The notes: generated by a model not told the origin, from the sequence alone. A stretch of DNA of 64,000 nucleotides from Nocardia sp. SYP-A9097 (GCF_009649815.1 NZ_WJIC01000003.1:186001-250000), one strand, 5' to 3'. Counted from the stretch's first letter, positions 51,947-61,517 are shown. Translations and numbers: made by a program.

Positions 51947-52930
51947 GTGGAGCTGACGCATCGGACGGTCGATACCGGGGAGATCCGAATGCACGTCACG
52001 GAGCAGGGTGCGGGGTATCCGGTCATCTTCTGCCACGGATTCCCGCACACCGGGTTCATATGGCATCACCAGCTGGAAGCCGTCGCGGCGGCCGGCTATC
52101 GTGCCATCGCCCCCGACCTGCGCGGGTACGGCAGAACCGACGCGCCCGCCGGACTGGATTCGTACACCAATGAAGCCGTCATCGGCGATCTGCTCGCCCT
52201 GCTCGACGACATCGGCGCGGACCGGGCCGTCTTCGTCGGCCTGGATTTCGGCGCGCAACTGGTGTGGGAACTGTCCCTGCGCGCACCCGAGCGAGTGGCG
52301 GCGGTGGCGGTGCTGAACAACCCGTTCAGTCCGCGTCCGCCGCGCGCCCCCTCGGCCTTCTGGACCAAGGCCGCCGAACGGCACTTCCTGCACCTGTCGT
52401 ACTTTCAGACTCCGGGTGTCGCCGATGCCGAGCTGGCCGCTGATCCGCGGGGGTTCCTGGCCCGCGTCTACTACTCGCTCAGCGGCGAATACCACTACCT
52501 CGACACCTGGAAGAACCCGCCCGGGCTCGGCTACCTGGATGTGCTTCCCGAGGCCCCGCCGCTGCCCTGGCCGTGGCTCTCGCAGCAGGAATTCGACACG
52601 CTCGTAGCCGATTTCGAGCGCACCGGCTTCACTGGCGGGCTGAACTGGTACCGCAATCTCGACCGCAACTGGGAGCTCACCGAGGCGTACGCGGACGCCG
52701 AGGTGACCGTGCCGGCGTTCTTCATTTATGGCGAAAAGGACCCGGACATGGAGGGTTTCAGCGGTCGCGATCCGTTGGCCACCATGCGCGCCGCGGTGCC
52801 GGATCTCCGCACTGTGGTCGAGGTCCCCGCAGCCGGGCATCTGATCCAGCTGGAACGTCCGGACGCGGTGAACTCCTTCCTGATCGACACCCTGCAGACG
52901 CTTGGAATCGCCTCAGCACTCACCCCGTAA
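51947..52930 (+). CDS. Epoxide-hydrolase-type alpha/beta-hydrolase
   Basis: A 327-residue enzyme. The oxyanion motif is FCHGFPHTGFIWHHQLEA, the nucleophile is Asp in VFVGLDFGAQLVWELS (as in epoxide hydrolases and haloalkane dehalogenases rather than Ser), and the His is in VPAAGHLIQLERPDA. Typical cap residues (YYSLSGEYHYLDTWKNPPG) support epoxide hydrolase. GTG at 51947 with GGAGG five bases ahead is preferred over TTG at 51935. It is divergent from the SDR gene with 54 bases between. Confidence 0.9.
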   Translation: MELTHRTVDTGEIRMHVTEQGAGYPVIFCHGFPHTGFIWHHQLEAVAAAGYRAIAPDLRGYGRTDAPAGLDSYTNEAVIGDLLALLDDIGADRAVFVGLDFGAQLVWELSLRAPERVAAVAVLNNPFSPRPPRAPSAFWTKAAERHFLHLSYFQTPGVADAELAADPRGFLARVYYSLSGEYHYLDTWKNPPGLGYLDVLPEAPPLPWPWLSQQEFDTLVADFERTGFTGGLNWYRNLDRNWELTEAYADAEVTVPAFFIYGEKDPDMEGFSGRDPLATMRAAVPDLRTVVEVPAAGHLIQLERPDAVNSFLIDTLQTLGIASALTP

Positions 52931-53024
52931 ACCACACGGCGGCAGCGGGTTTCGATCTCGGGACCCGCGCGTCGCGGCCGTAATGCGGGCTGGTCGGCCA
53001 ACAGGTCTTCTATCGTCGACAGGT

Positions 53025-53567
53025 ATGGACAGCAATGCGCTCCGCACGGAAGTCGACCGCCGCCTCGAACCGTGGTCCGCGCAGCTCGGAGTCGATCGAA
53101 CCGCCTATACGAACCATGTGCTCCGCGTCGTGCGCCTGTGCGATCTGGTCGCGCCCGCCCTCGCGCCGAGTGATCGGCCGGAGTTCTTGGCAGCGGCCGT
53201 ATTTCACGATCTGGGCATCTGGACCGCGGGCACCTTCGACTACCTGGCTCCGTCGGAGCGGCTCGCGGGCAACTGGCTGGAGGGCAGTGGACAGAGCGAG
53301 TTGATCCCCCTGGTGATCCGAATGATCGACCAGCACCACAAGGTTCGCTCCGCGGGCGAGGCCGACGACCCGGTCGAGATCTTCCGCCGGGCCGACGCCA
53401 TCGATGTGGAAATGGCGGTGCTGGGCCGTTTCGGTGTCTCGCGGGCCGCGTATCGGCAGCTGACCGAGGAGTTCCCCGATGCGGGCTTCCACCGCCGCCT
53501 GCTCCAACTCGGCGCGGAACGGCTACGCACGCACCCGCTTTCGCCCCTGCCCGTCCTCAAGTGGTGA
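53025..53567 (+). CDS. HD-domain protein
   Basis: A 180-residue cytoplasmic protein with the HD metal motif in LAAAVFHDLGIWTAGTFDYL and RMIDQHHKVRSAG, in the layout H...HD...H...D of metal-dependent phosphohydrolases. AYTNHVLRVVRLCDLVAPAL gives the first ligand His. Substrates of small HD proteins are varied and cannot be assigned. ATG at 53025 after a weak site. The methyltransferase ends 23 bases downstream on the opposite strand. Confidence 0.85.
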   Translation: MDSNALRTEVDRRLEPWSAQLGVDRTAYTNHVLRVVRLCDLVAPALAPSDRPEFLAAAVFHDLGIWTAGTFDYLAPSERLAGNWLEGSGQSELIPLVIRMIDQHHKVRSAGEADDPVEIFRRADAIDVEMAVLGRFGVSRAAYRQLTEEFPDAGFHRRLLQLGAERLRTHPLSPLPVLKW

Positions 53568-53590
53568 TCGACTTCCTGGGCAGGGCCTGA

Positions 53591-54262
53591 TCAGGCGGGC
53601 CGGGTGGCGCGGTAGAAGGTCACTCGGCCCATCCGTCGAGTCACCTGGTGTCCGACCTCGCTGCATTCGAAACCGGCGGAGCGCATCAGGGTGGGGATGC
53701 CGTCGCCGATATTGCCCGCGGTGTGATGATTGTGCAGCGCGCGCCGCGCGGTGAATCCGTCTGCGGTGGTGACATTTCCGCCGACATCCACCACATGCAG
53801 TTCGCCGGCCGGGCGCAGTACCCGGAACGCCTCGGCGGCCACGGCGGGCTTCACCTCGGCATCGAGGTGATGCAGCATGAACGCCGACAGCACCCGATCG
53901 AAACTGGCATCCGGGAACGGCAGATCCTGCGCGTAGGCGCGATCGAAGCGAATTCCGCTGCGGCCGTGGATCTTGCGCTGCGCCCGGGTGAGTGCGAGCG
54001 GATCCGGATCGCTGCCGACGATCTCCGCGCCGGGTTGCGCGTTCTTCGCGGCGAGGGTGAGATTGCCGGTGCCGCAGCCGATCTCGAGCACTCGGAACCC
54101 GGGCGCGAGATCGGCGTTGCCGAGCAGGATGCCGTGTGTCTTGCGTGCCCCGAGCGCCCGGGTGAGCAGGTCGTAGAACGGCAGCATGCGGTCGTTACCC
54201 GCGGCTGAGAGGTAGTCGTGTTGATGGTCGGCGGTGTGAGCAGTGGGAGTATTTTTGGTCAT
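53591..54262 (-). CDS. Class I SAM-dependent methyltransferase
   Basis: A 223-residue enzyme with motif I VLEIGCGTGNLTLAAKNAQP, motif II IVGSDPDPLALTRAQRK, LPFPDASFDRVLSAFMLHHL and FRVLRPAGELHVVDVGGN. The UbiE/COQ5-like arrangement suggests a small-molecule substrate. Divergent from the AraC-type regulator over 73 bases; the regulator may control it. Confidence 0.9.
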   Translation of the reverse strand: MTKNTPTAHTADHQHDYLSAAGNDRMLPFYDLLTRALGARKTHGILLGNADLAPGFRVLEIGCGTGNLTLAAKNAQPGAEIVGSDPDPLALTRAQRKIHGRSGIRFDRAYAQDLPFPDASFDRVLSAFMLHHLDAEVKPAVAAEAFRVLRPAGELHVVDVGGNVTTADGFTARRALHNHHTAGNIGDGIPTLMRSAGFECSEVGHQVTRRMGRVTFYRATRPA

Positions 54263-54335
54263 GTCACCAATGATGTAGGCCCTCTCGGCACAGGAATTGG
54301 GTGATTATCGGCAGAACTAGGATTATCTTTGGTTC

Positions 54336-55229
54336 ATGCTCCAGCGTGCGCGCCCGGTCCGATACGACGCCGGGATTCCGGTCTACCGGTACTCCGCGGA
54401 CCCGTCCGTCCCGCCGCTGTCGGTGGTGCGATTCGTCGACGAGGCGCATCTGCCCGACCACAATCCGCACATTCACGATTTCCCGGTCCTGCTCTACATC
54501 GACCACGGCCTGCCCGTCGACCCGGAGCTTCCGCAGCGCGCTCGAACCGGTGATGTCTACGTGGTCGCGCCGGGCATGGTGGTGGACGGCGCCAGCGTGC
54601 ACATGGGTAGTGCCTGCGGTGTCCTGTTCGACCCCGCGGCCCTCGGCGACGACACCCGCGCACCCTGGCCGACCTGGCGCGCGCACCCGCTACTGTTCCC
54701 GTTCCTGCACGGCAATTCAGGGGGCCTGCTCCGCCTGCACCTCCCGCCGGAGCGACAACCGCTGTGGGAGAACACGATTGCCGCGATCGAAGCCGAACTG
54801 TCCGACCGCCGCCCCGGCTTCCGGCAGGCCGCCGCCGCGCACCTGACCCTGCTGCTGGTCGATGTCGCGCGCCTGGCCGACGATGTGGTGGGCGACCTGC
54901 GCCGCAGTAATGAAACCGTGCTCGCCGAGGTCTTCGATGTGATCGAAAAGCGCTTCGGCGAGCAGATCTCGCTCCGCGATGTCGCCCAATCGGTCGGTAT
55001 GACACCCGCCTACCTGACCACCCTGGTGCGCCGCCGCACCGGCCGCACCGTCCAGGACTGGCTCACCGAACGGCGTATGTCCGAGGCCCGCTGTCTACTC
55101 TCGGAATCGGATCTGCCGATCAATGACATCGCCAGGCGGGTAGGCATTTCCGATCCCGGCTACTTCACCCGCGTCTTCCGTGCGCAACACCGGATGACTC
55201 CGCGCACCTGGCGTTCGTCGGCATCATGA
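54336..55229 (+). CDS. AraC-family transcriptional regulator
   Basis: A 297-residue regulator. The N-terminal cupin region is VVRFVDEAHLPDHNPHIHDF, LLYIDHGLPV and GDVYVVAPGMVVDG. The two C-terminal helix-turn-helix motifs are ISLRDVAQSVGMTPAYLTTL and LPINDIARRVGISDPGYFTR, with VQDWLTERRMSEARCLLSES between. Divergently transcribed from the methyltransferase, a common layout for a regulator and its target. Confidence 0.92.
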   Translation: MLQRARPVRYDAGIPVYRYSADPSVPPLSVVRFVDEAHLPDHNPHIHDFPVLLYIDHGLPVDPELPQRARTGDVYVVAPGMVVDGASVHMGSACGVLFDPAALGDDTRAPWPTWRAHPLLFPFLHGNSGGLLRLHLPPERQPLWENTIAAIEAELSDRRPGFRQAAAAHLTLLLVDVARLADDVVGDLRRSNETVLAEVFDVIEKRFGEQISLRDVAQSVGMTPAYLTTLVRRRTGRTVQDWLTERRMSEARCLLSESDLPINDIARRVGISDPGYFTRVFRAQHRMTPRTWRSSAS

Positions 55230-55238
55230 ACTATCGCG

Positions 55239-56399
55239 CTAGCGGACGCGGCGCAGGGCGTCCGGGGTCAGATCCGCGAGGGTCGGATAGCCGTCCACGG
55301 CCATGATCAGGTCCGCCTCGGCGAGCAGGGTGCGCAGCACATGGGTAATGCCGTCCGCTCCGCCCAGGGCCAGGCCGTAGGCGTATGGACGGCCGATACC
55401 GACCGCTGTCGCGCCGAGCGCGAGCGCCTTGATGATGTCCGCGCCGGAGCGAATGCCGGAGTCGAAGAGTACGGGCAGTCCCTCGGCCACGGCGACCACC
55501 TCGGACAGTAGATCGATGGCGGGAATGCCGCCATTCGCCTGGCGCCCACCATGATTGGAGCAGTAGATGCCATCCACGCCGCCGTCACGAGCGCGCCGGG
55601 CATCGTCCGGATGGGAGATGCCCTTCACGATCAGTGGGAGTTTGGTCAGCGAGCGCAGCCAGGGCAGATCCTCCCAGGTGAGCGGGTTTCCGAAGACCTG
55701 AATCCAGCGCAGGATCGCCGACTGCGGATCCTCGGCCGGCGATTTCGCCAGGCTCTTCAGGAACACCGGATCGCTGAAGTAGTTCGCCAGGCAGTGACCA
55801 CGCAGCTGTGGGAAATTGCCGGTCGACAGATCGCGCGGCCGCCAGCCGGTGACCCAGGTATCGAGGGTGACGACAATGCCCCGGTAGCCGGCCCGCTCGG
55901 CGCGCTCCACGAGACTGGCCGCCAGATCGCGATCGGTGGGCGTGTACAGCTGGAAAAACCCTGGGGTATCACCGAATTCGGCCGCGACATCCTCGAGGGG
56001 ATCGACCATGAGGGTCGAGGCCACCATGGGCACACCGGTGCGGGCGGCGGCGCGCGCGGTCGCCAGATCACCGTGACCGTCCTGGGAGCACAGGCCGATC
56101 ACTCCGATCGGAGCCATGAAAACCGGTGCGAGCAAGGTCATTCCGAACAGCTCCACCGAAAGATCACGCTGCGCCGCGCCGACGAACATGCGGGGGATGA
56201 GCCCCCAGTGATCGAAGGCGGTGACATTGGCGCGCTGGGTGCGCTCATTGCCCGCACCACCGGCCACATACGACCACACCGAGGGCGGCATAGCGGTCTG
56301 CGCCCGCGCCTCCAGCTCGTCGAAGCTCACCGGCAGTGTCGGCACGACACCGCGCAGGCCATTGAAGTAGATCTCGTTCTGATAGTCACCGAATGCCAT
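55239..56399 (-). CDS. FMN-dependent alpha-hydroxyacid oxidase, lactate 2-monooxygenase type
   Basis: A 386-residue TIM-barrel flavoenzyme. The FMN/active-site region includes [40 protein letters not shown] (active Lys), the catalytic His in [15 protein letters not shown] and [20 protein letters not shown]. The large insertion after [11 protein letters not shown] ([20 protein letters not shown]) is typical of lactate 2-monooxygenases, which yield acetate, CO2 and water. ATG at 56399; the upstream frame is open but unconserved. An Lrp-type regulator is divergent 79 bases away. Confidence 0.88.
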   Translation of the reverse strand: MAFGDYQNEIYFNGLRGVVPTLPVSFDELEARAQTAMPPSVWSYVAGGAGNERTQRANVTAFDHWGLIPRMFVGAAQRDLSVELFGMTLLAPVFMAPIGVIGLCSQDGHGDLATARAAARTGVPMVASTLMVDPLEDVAAEFGDTPGFFQLYTPTDRDLAASLVERAERAGYRGIVVTLDTWVTGWRPRDLSTGNFPQLRGHCLANYFSDPVFLKSLAKSPAEDPQSAILRWIQVFGNPLTWEDLPWLRSLTKLPLIVKGISHPDDARRARDGGVDGIYCSNHGGRQANGGIPAIDLLSEVVAVAEGLPVLFDSGIRSGADIIKALALGATAVGIGRPYAYGLALGGADGITHVLRTLLAEADLIMAVDGYPTLADLTPDALRRVR

Positions 56400-56478
56400 G
56401 ACGCAACCTCCAGTCTCTCCCCGGTGAGGGTCGAGTCGATTGTGCAAGACTGGCTGGTGAGGCCGGGGGATTCGCAGT

Positions 56479-57537
56479 ATGTCGTCAGAAGGACCGGAAC
56501 AGATGCAGGATGATGTCAGGCTGCTGACCGAGGAGGACCTGGCGCTCATCCACGCGCTGCAACTGCGGCCGCGCGGATCCTGGACCGAACTCGGGGGAGT
56601 GCTCGGCGTCGACCCGGTCACCGTCGCCCGGCGCTGGCAGCGGCTCAGCGAACGCGGCGAAGCCTGGGTGTGCATGTCGCCGGGGCCCGCGCTCTACGAT
56701 CACGTCTGCGCCGCGTATGTCGATATCGATTGCGCCGCAGGGGAAACCGCGACCGTGGTGGCCGAGCTCGCCCGGCATCCGCATATGCTCACCCTGGAGC
56801 GCTCCGGCGGCAGTAATCGTATTTTCGCCACCGTCGCCACCCGCGATTTCGATCAGCTGGCCCGCTACACCCTGGATAGCCTCCCGGCCGTACCGCATAT
56901 CGCCGCCATTCGCACTCAGATTGTCACCCACTGGTTCGCCGAGGGCGGCAGTTGGCGGATCGACGCGCTCGCCCCGGACCAGCGCGATCGACTCCGCACC
57001 CCCGAGCCGTCGAGCGCGGCCGAGCGCGGGCGTCGCCGGATCACCGCGGTCGATCGCGCCATGATGGGGCAGCTGTCGCGCGATGGTCGCGCCGCGCACC
57101 GGGCGGTCGCCGCCGCGCTCGGCACCAGCGGTTCGACGGTCAAGCGCCGCCTCGATGAGCTGACCCGGCTCGGCATGTTGAGCTTCCGCTGCGATTTCGC
57201 GCGTCCGCTGGGCGGCTGGCCGGTGGCCGTCACCTACCGGGCGACCGCGCCGACCGCTGCCCTGCCAGATATCGGCTACGCCCTCATTCGCCTACCGCAG
57301 ACCCGCAATTGCGCGGCGGTGAGCGGCACCCACAATCTCATTCTGCAGGCGGGCCTGCATTCGGTCGCCGAGGTGACGCGCTTCGAAAATCAGCTCGCCA
57401 ACACGCATCCCGGTTTGGTTGTCACCGAACGCACTGTGACCCTTCGGCATGAGAAGCTGCTCGGCCGAATCCTGGACTCACACGGCCGATCCCGCGATAT
57501 CGTCCCGCCCGATATCTGGGCGGATTCCACTCAGTAG
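56479..57537 (+). CDS. Lrp/AsnC-family regulator with two DNA-binding modules
   Basis: A 352-residue protein, twice the usual Lrp length. The first unit has a helix-turn-helix ([20 protein letters not shown]) and an ASCH/RAM-type part ([18 protein letters not shown]). The second has [38 protein letters not shown] and the effector part [17 protein letters not shown]. Start may be the ATG at 56479 or 56503. Lies divergent to the lactate-monooxygenase-like gene, which is the likely target. Tail overlaps the convergent esterase by seven bases. Confidence 0.9.
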   Translation: MSSEGPEQMQDDVRLLTEEDLALIHALQLRPRGSWTELGGVLGVDPVTVARRWQRLSERGEAWVCMSPGPALYDHVCAAYVDIDCAAGETATVVAELARHPHMLTLERSGGSNRIFATVATRDFDQLARYTLDSLPAVPHIAAIRTQIVTHWFAEGGSWRIDALAPDQRDRLRTPEPSSAAERGRRRITAVDRAMMGQLSRDGRAAHRAVAAALGTSGSTVKRRLDELTRLGMLSFRCDFARPLGGWPVAVTYRATAPTAALPDIGYALIRLPQTRNCAAVSGTHNLILQAGLHSVAEVTRFENQLANTHPGLVVTERTVTLRHEKLLGRILDSHGRSRDIVPPDIWADSTQ

Positions 57538-58325
57538 TTGGCGTTCAGGTAGTCGGCGGCGTGGGTGGTCCACAGTACGTCGGTGCCGGGCATGGTGTGC
57601 CCGGAGTAGCGCACATGTTCGCCGTCCGGCCACGGTGTCAGATACCCGAGCAACCCACGCACCGCCGCGGAGTACCGGTCGAGATTGGCGATCGGGTTCA
57701 GCAGCAGGAAGTTCAACAGCTCATGGAAGAGAAATGGCGTCAGATTCCCGATGCGCGCACCCTCCACCAGCGAGAACGGCGAAATTGCGGTATCGATGGA
57801 CCGCAGGGGTGAATCGCCGGGGGAGGCGGTGATGATGTCATTGGGATTCGCGTACTCCCGCACATCAATTCCCGCCGGCCACGACCCGCGCTGCCCGTGT
57901 AGCCCGTAAGTGACCGGCCCGCACAGGTTTCCGACCGATTGCCCGGTCCGGCGCATGGGATTGGCGATATTCACCACGAACGCGATCTCCAGCGGTGAGC
58001 CGTCGGTATTGAGGTAGATCCCCGACCGCGCACCCTCCAGAATCCTGCTCGCCACAATGCCGCCCAGCGAATAGCTCAGCAGCCCACAGATATTCGGCGA
58101 ATCCTGAATCGCCTTTACCCCGGCGGCCACTCCTTTGCGCACCGAGGTTTCCAGCGAAGGCCCCCACGCATCCGGTTCCGGCCCGATGGAGGCGGGCCAA
58201 TCCGGTTCGAAACAGGTGAACTTTGCCGGGTCCAATAATTTGGCCACATCGTGCAACATGCCCGCCGGTGTGCCATCCGTATTGCGCCGTTCCCCGGTGC
58301 CGCGCAGTGTGATGATATCGATCAT
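57531..58325 (-). CDS. Lysin-B/cutinase-like esterase
   Basis: A 264-residue alpha/beta-hydrolase. The start MIDIITLRGTGERRNTDGTP carries the RGTGE oxyanion motif of mycobacteriophage lysin B, and the nucleophile Ser is in CGLLSYSLGGIVASRIL, with an acid in REYANPNDIIT and a His in VRYSGHTMPGTD. Lysin B and related enzymes cleave mycolyl esters or other lipids in actinobacteria. No signal peptide, so cytosolic or prophage-derived action is possible; I favour a host paralogue of the PE-PPE/cutinase type. Confidence 0.75.
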   Translation of the reverse strand: MIDIITLRGTGERRNTDGTPAGMLHDVAKLLDPAKFTCFEPDWPASIGPEPDAWGPSLETSVRKGVAAGVKAIQDSPNICGLLSYSLGGIVASRILEGARSGIYLNTDGSPLEIAFVVNIANPMRRTGQSVGNLCGPVTYGLHGQRGSWPAGIDVREYANPNDIITASPGDSPLRSIDTAISPFSLVEGARIGNLTPFLFHELLNFLLLNPIANLDRYSAAVRGLLGYLTPWPDGEHVRYSGHTMPGTDVLWTTHAADYLNANY

Positions 58326-58412
58326 GCGCCAACGTTAGGACTGGTCAGCGCGCGAAACGCGAGTAGCGCACTACCCGAAACTCGCCCCGCCGACCAACCT
58401 TCGTCCAGGTGT

Positions 58413-58432
58413 ACCGGACATAACTGTCCGGT
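58413..58432. promoter_or_regulatory. Palindromic operator upstream of TetR gene
   Basis: accggaca and tgtccggt (58413-58420 and 58425-58432) are exact complements around taac. The site ends 10 bases before the TetR start codon and 88 bases from the divergent esterase start, so it suits autoregulation and possibly esterase control. Confidence 0.8.
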
Positions 58433-58442
58433 CGCTAAGCTG

Positions 58443-58997
58443 ATGTGCGTGTCGACCGAACGCCGCGTCAATCGGGGCCCCAGCGCCGCCGCCGACAATC
58501 GCGCGGCACTGATTGCCGCGGCGCGAGAAGTGTTCGCCGAGACCGGATTCCACGCACCGTTGAGTCGGATCGCCCGTGTCGCGGGGGTCGGTCAGGGCAG
58601 TCTCTACCGGCACTTCCCGGACCGTGACGCGCTGGCGCTGGCGGTCTTCGAGAGCAATGTCGAGGCCCTGGAAACCTTCGCGGCCGCACCCGCGGCCAGC
58701 CTCGACGATCTGCTCGCCGAGGTCATCGAGCAACTCCCGAGCGCCATGGCCATCGTCGCCGGCCTCGACAGCAGCGCCGACCCGCGGCTGGCCGCTCTGG
58801 CCGACCGCATCCGGGCGGTCCTGGCGGCCAAGCTCGAAGCCGCCCGCCCCGCCGGCGCGTGGCGACCCGATCTCGCCCCGGACGAGGTCATGCTCGCCCT
58901 CGCCATGCTGGCCGCCCTGCTGACCCATACCGAGCCCGCGACGCGCCTCTCCCGCGCACACGCCGCGTGGGCGCTGCTGTGTCGCGGCCTGCGCTGA
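58443..58997 (+). CDS. TetR/AcrR-family transcriptional regulator
   Basis: A 184-residue regulator. The helix-turn-helix is RAALIAAAREVFAETGFHAP, LSRIARVAGVGQGSLYRHFP and DRDALALAVFESN. The C-terminal domain is Ala/Leu-rich helical (EVMLALAMLAALLTHTEPAT). Start ATG 58443 or GTG 58449. Autoregulation is expected through the palindrome just upstream. The divergent lysin-B-like gene is the most likely target. Confidence 0.92.
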   Translation: MCVSTERRVNRGPSAAADNRAALIAAAREVFAETGFHAPLSRIARVAGVGQGSLYRHFPDRDALALAVFESNVEALETFAAAPAASLDDLLAEVIEQLPSAMAIVAGLDSSADPRLAALADRIRAVLAAKLEAARPAGAWRPDLAPDEVMLALAMLAALLTHTEPATRLSRAHAAWALLCRGLR

Positions 58998-59070
58998 AAA
59001 CCGAATTCGCGCGTCGCCGGACAGTAGGGTCGAAGTACCACCAGCATTCGAACCTCGAAAGGCGTCGCTC

Positions 59071-59730
59071 ATGCTCGCCGACCGATTTGCCGAAGCCTTC
59101 CACACCGTCGACACCACCGCGCTCTGCGATGCCGACAAATCATTACGGGTGATGGACAGTGCGATTCGACCGCGCTCGGCGGCCACCCGAATCATCGGAC
59201 CCGCCTTCACCGTGCGCTGCCAGGACGACTTCTTCGGAGTATTGCGCGCCATCGAAGCGGCCGCGGCCGGGGATGTCATTGTCGTCGACGGCGGCAGTAG
59301 CGAAATCGCTTTGGCCGGAGAGCTTTTCGCACGCGGCGCGCTGGTGCGCGGACTCGCCGGGATCATTGTCGACGGCGGTTGCCGCGATATCGGCTATGTG
59401 CGCGATTGCGAACTGCCGGTGTACAGCCGGTTCGTTACGCCGATGTCCGGTTCCACCACCGAACTCGGCGAACTCCAGACGCGGGTCACCTGCGGCGGGG
59501 TGCCGGTGAGCCCCGGCGAGATGGTGCTCGCCGATGCCGAGGGCATTGTGGTTGTCGACCCCGCGGAACTCGAATCCCTTTGCGCCGCAGAAACATCCAT
59601 CAAACAGGCCGAATCCCGGGTCATCGCGAAACTCGACGCGGGTGCGACCCTGAGTGATTGCGTGAACATCGACGCGCACGCCGAAGCCCTGCAGAACGGC
59701 GTGGACTCCGCGCTCGCGTTCCTGGTCTGA
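59071..59730 (+). CDS. RraA-family (ribonuclease activity regulator / HMG aldolase-like) protein
   Basis: A 219-residue protein of the RraA/YER010C fold. Motifs: VDTTALCDADKSLRVMDSAI, GPAFTVRCQDDFFGVLRAIE, GDVIVVDGGSSEIALAGELF, VRGLAGIIVDGGCRDIGYVR and PGEMVLADAEGIVVVDP. The D-x(20)-R-D signature of the oxaloacetate decarboxylase/HMG aldolase branch is suggested by GGCRDIGYV. Cytoplasmic; substrate unassigned. Single gene. Confidence 0.88.
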   Translation: MLADRFAEAFHTVDTTALCDADKSLRVMDSAIRPRSAATRIIGPAFTVRCQDDFFGVLRAIEAAAAGDVIVVDGGSSEIALAGELFARGALVRGLAGIIVDGGCRDIGYVRDCELPVYSRFVTPMSGSTTELGELQTRVTCGGVPVSPGEMVLADAEGIVVVDPAELESLCAAETSIKQAESRVIAKLDAGATLSDCVNIDAHAEALQNGVDSALAFLV

Positions 59731-59826
59731 TCCGCCCCGCCTCCCGGTCCACCGCCCGCGCGTCCGGTACCCTGCCTCCGGTTCGATGATCTGTCCACGA
59801 TTGGTCCATCCGAAAGACGGGGCACG

Positions 59827-60267
59827 ATGAGCGGATTGGAAATTTCACGCGGGGCCGGAACAGCGGTCGCGGCGGCATGTCTGGCAGTGACGGTGGCGGC
59901 GCTCGCACCGCAGGCGGAGGCGGCGGGCGCGCCGAATCTGTCGGTCTCCATGTCCGGCGCATCGGTCGGGCCGGTCAAAATCGCCTCGGTCGGCTGCGGG
60001 CAGACCGCGGTCGCCACGGTGAAAATGGCTGATGGCACACCGGTATCGCGCGGGTATGTCGAGTTCACCAGCCACCTGCCGAATATGGGCGGCAATGTGG
60101 TCGGCACGGTGCCGGTCAGCGATGGCACCGCGAGCATTCTCTGGATTCCGGGGGTCGAGGGGCAGCACACGGTGAGTGCTTTCTACTTCGACGATTCGTC
60201 GGATACGCGGCCCGCCGTCGGCCAGACCACAATCGATGCCGTGAATCTCAACGGTATGTGCGTCTGA
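59827..60267 (+). CDS. Secreted Ig-like-domain protein
   Basis: A 146-residue exported protein: signal GTAVAAACLAVTVAALAPQA cleaved after AEA, then one bacterial Ig-like domain (VAVTVKMADGTPVSRGYVEF pattern: VATVKMADGTPVSRGYVEF, then SDGTASILWIPGVEGQHTVS and FYFDDSSDTRPAVGQTTI). The single domain and two cysteines suggest a small extracellular module. A strong terminator follows directly. Confidence 0.8.
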   Translation: MSGLEISRGAGTAVAAACLAVTVAALAPQAEAAGAPNLSVSMSGASVGPVKIASVGCGQTAVATVKMADGTPVSRGYVEFTSHLPNMGGNVVGTVPVSDGTASILWIPGVEGQHTVSAFYFDDSSDTRPAVGQTTIDAVNLNGMCV

Positions 60268-60280
60268 TTTCGATAACCAT

Positions 60281-60316
60281 TGCTCCGGCCCGAATTGTTT
60301 GGGCCGGAGCATTTTT
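60281..60316. terminator. Intrinsic terminator with T-run
   Basis: tgctccggccc (60281-60291) and gggccggagca (60301-60311) form an 11-bp perfect stem with a 9-base loop, followed by five T. It terminates the Ig-like gene and, from the other side, the minus-strand transpeptidase-like gene that stops at 60316. Confidence 0.9.
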
Positions 60317-60900
60317 CAGCTCGCGTACATACCTATGACGGGCCGCCGGGACGGTTGCAGAGTGGCGAGCAGGGTACGCACGACATCCTCGGAAACCGCG
60401 ACGCACCCGGCCGTCGGTACGCCGATATCGCCGTGCAGGAAGAAGGCCGAACCCGCGCCCAGGACCGCGGGAAAACGGTTGTATAGCGGACTCTCCGGAT
60501 CCGATACCCACCACAGGGTATTGGAGCGGTCGATCGCGAGATAGGGGAGTTGCGCGGCTGGATCGGGCAGTCGGCCGAAACCCTCGGTCAAGGCGAAGGT
60601 GCCTTCGGGGGTGAAAGCCCGGCCCTCCGCCGCATGCCTGGAGATCCCCTCGGCCCCTACCCAGGCGGATACCGCGAAGCTACGCTTCCAGTCCCGCAAC
60701 CGGTTTCGCTGCCATAACTCCAGGGTGCCGCGCGCCTCGCCCGCCGGGGCGGTCACCCATACCACCTGGGTGCCGGGCACAGTATCCGGATCGAATGGCG
60801 GTTTGTCCGGATTGGCTCGGGGCAAAAGCGCAATGCCGAGCCCAACGACGAATACCGCCATGATCCACCGCCCTGCTGTTCGAATGCCGGTATCAGCCAA
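60316..60900 (-). CDS. L,D-transpeptidase (YkuD)-domain protein
   Basis: A 194-residue protein. An N-terminal hydrophobic anchor (IMAVFVVGLGIALL) precedes the catalytic part: AEGRAFTPEGTFALTEGFGR and the active-site loop FFLHGDIGVPTAGCVAVS (His ... Ser/Thr-x-Gly-Cys-x-x). In the canonical motif the residue before Gly-Cys is Ser/Thr; here it is Ala (TAGC), a mild divergence. The family makes 3-3 crosslinks in mycolata peptidoglycan. It overlaps the Nudix gene by eight bases. Confidence 0.85.
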   Translation of the reverse strand: MADTGIRTAGRWIMAVFVVGLGIALLPRANPDKPPFDPDTVPGTQVVWVTAPAGEARGTLELWQRNRLRDWKRSFAVSAWVGAEGISRHAAEGRAFTPEGTFALTEGFGRLPDPAAQLPYLAIDRSNTLWWVSDPESPLYNRFPAVLGAGSAFFLHGDIGVPTAGCVAVSEDVVRTLLATLQPSRRPVIGMYAS

Positions 60901-61366
60901 TCTCGCTCGCGTTCCTGGCTGACTCGGCCGTCACTGTCCAGCCTGCCAGGCCGAAATGCTCACCGCGCCGGAACAGATCCAATCCGATACTTGTATAGGG
61001 AACCGTGTCCGCGGGAATCTCATCGCGAGCGAACCAGCGGAGGTCCGAACACTTGTCGGGCTCGGCATTGAAGGGTTCACCCGACCAGCTATCGGCGTGA
61101 AAGAAGAAGCCGATCCGGGTCTGCTCATCCGGCGGCTGATAGTGCACCACGTTCGCCATCCGAATGTCCTTGCGGGACAGTTCGATCCCGATCTCCTCCC
61201 ACGCCTCCCGAATCATCCCCGCCTCCAGGTCCTCCCCGGCGTCCAGCTTCCCGGACGGCAGATTCCACAACCCGTCCGAATACCCGGTATTGGCCCGCCG
61301 CGCCAGCAACACCTCATCCCCCCGCGTCAGAATGAGCAGAACATCGACGAAGCTCGTGTACTGCAT
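60893..61366 (-). CDS. Nudix hydrolase
   Basis: A 157-residue hydrolase from the ATG at 61366, chosen because GGAG lies six bases upstream; an upstream frame is open but unconserved. The Nudix box is intact: GKLDAGEDLEAGMIREAWEE followed by IGI. The rest (RIGFFFHADSWSGEPFNAEP and WFARDEIPADTVPYTSIGLD) is typical for the MutT-like branch. Acts on nucleoside-diphosphate-X compounds. Upstream of and overlapping the transpeptidase gene, so probably one transcript. Confidence 0.92.
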   Translation of the reverse strand: MQYTSFVDVLLILTRGDEVLLARRANTGYSDGLWNLPSGKLDAGEDLEAGMIREAWEEIGIELSRKDIRMANVVHYQPPDEQTRIGFFFHADSWSGEPFNAEPDKCSDLRWFARDEIPADTVPYTSIGLDLFRRGEHFGLAGWTVTAESARNASEIG

Positions 61367-61517
61367 CGGCATCTCCGTTCCCAGTGCGGCTCGACCGCGA
61401 ATCAGCGCATCCGCTCCGCGACGGTCACCGTGACGGGCAATCTCGGAGCGAATGCGTTCGGCCGCACCACAATACGCGGCGCCGGCGACAACCGGGCGAA
61501 CTTCTTTCAACCATTCG

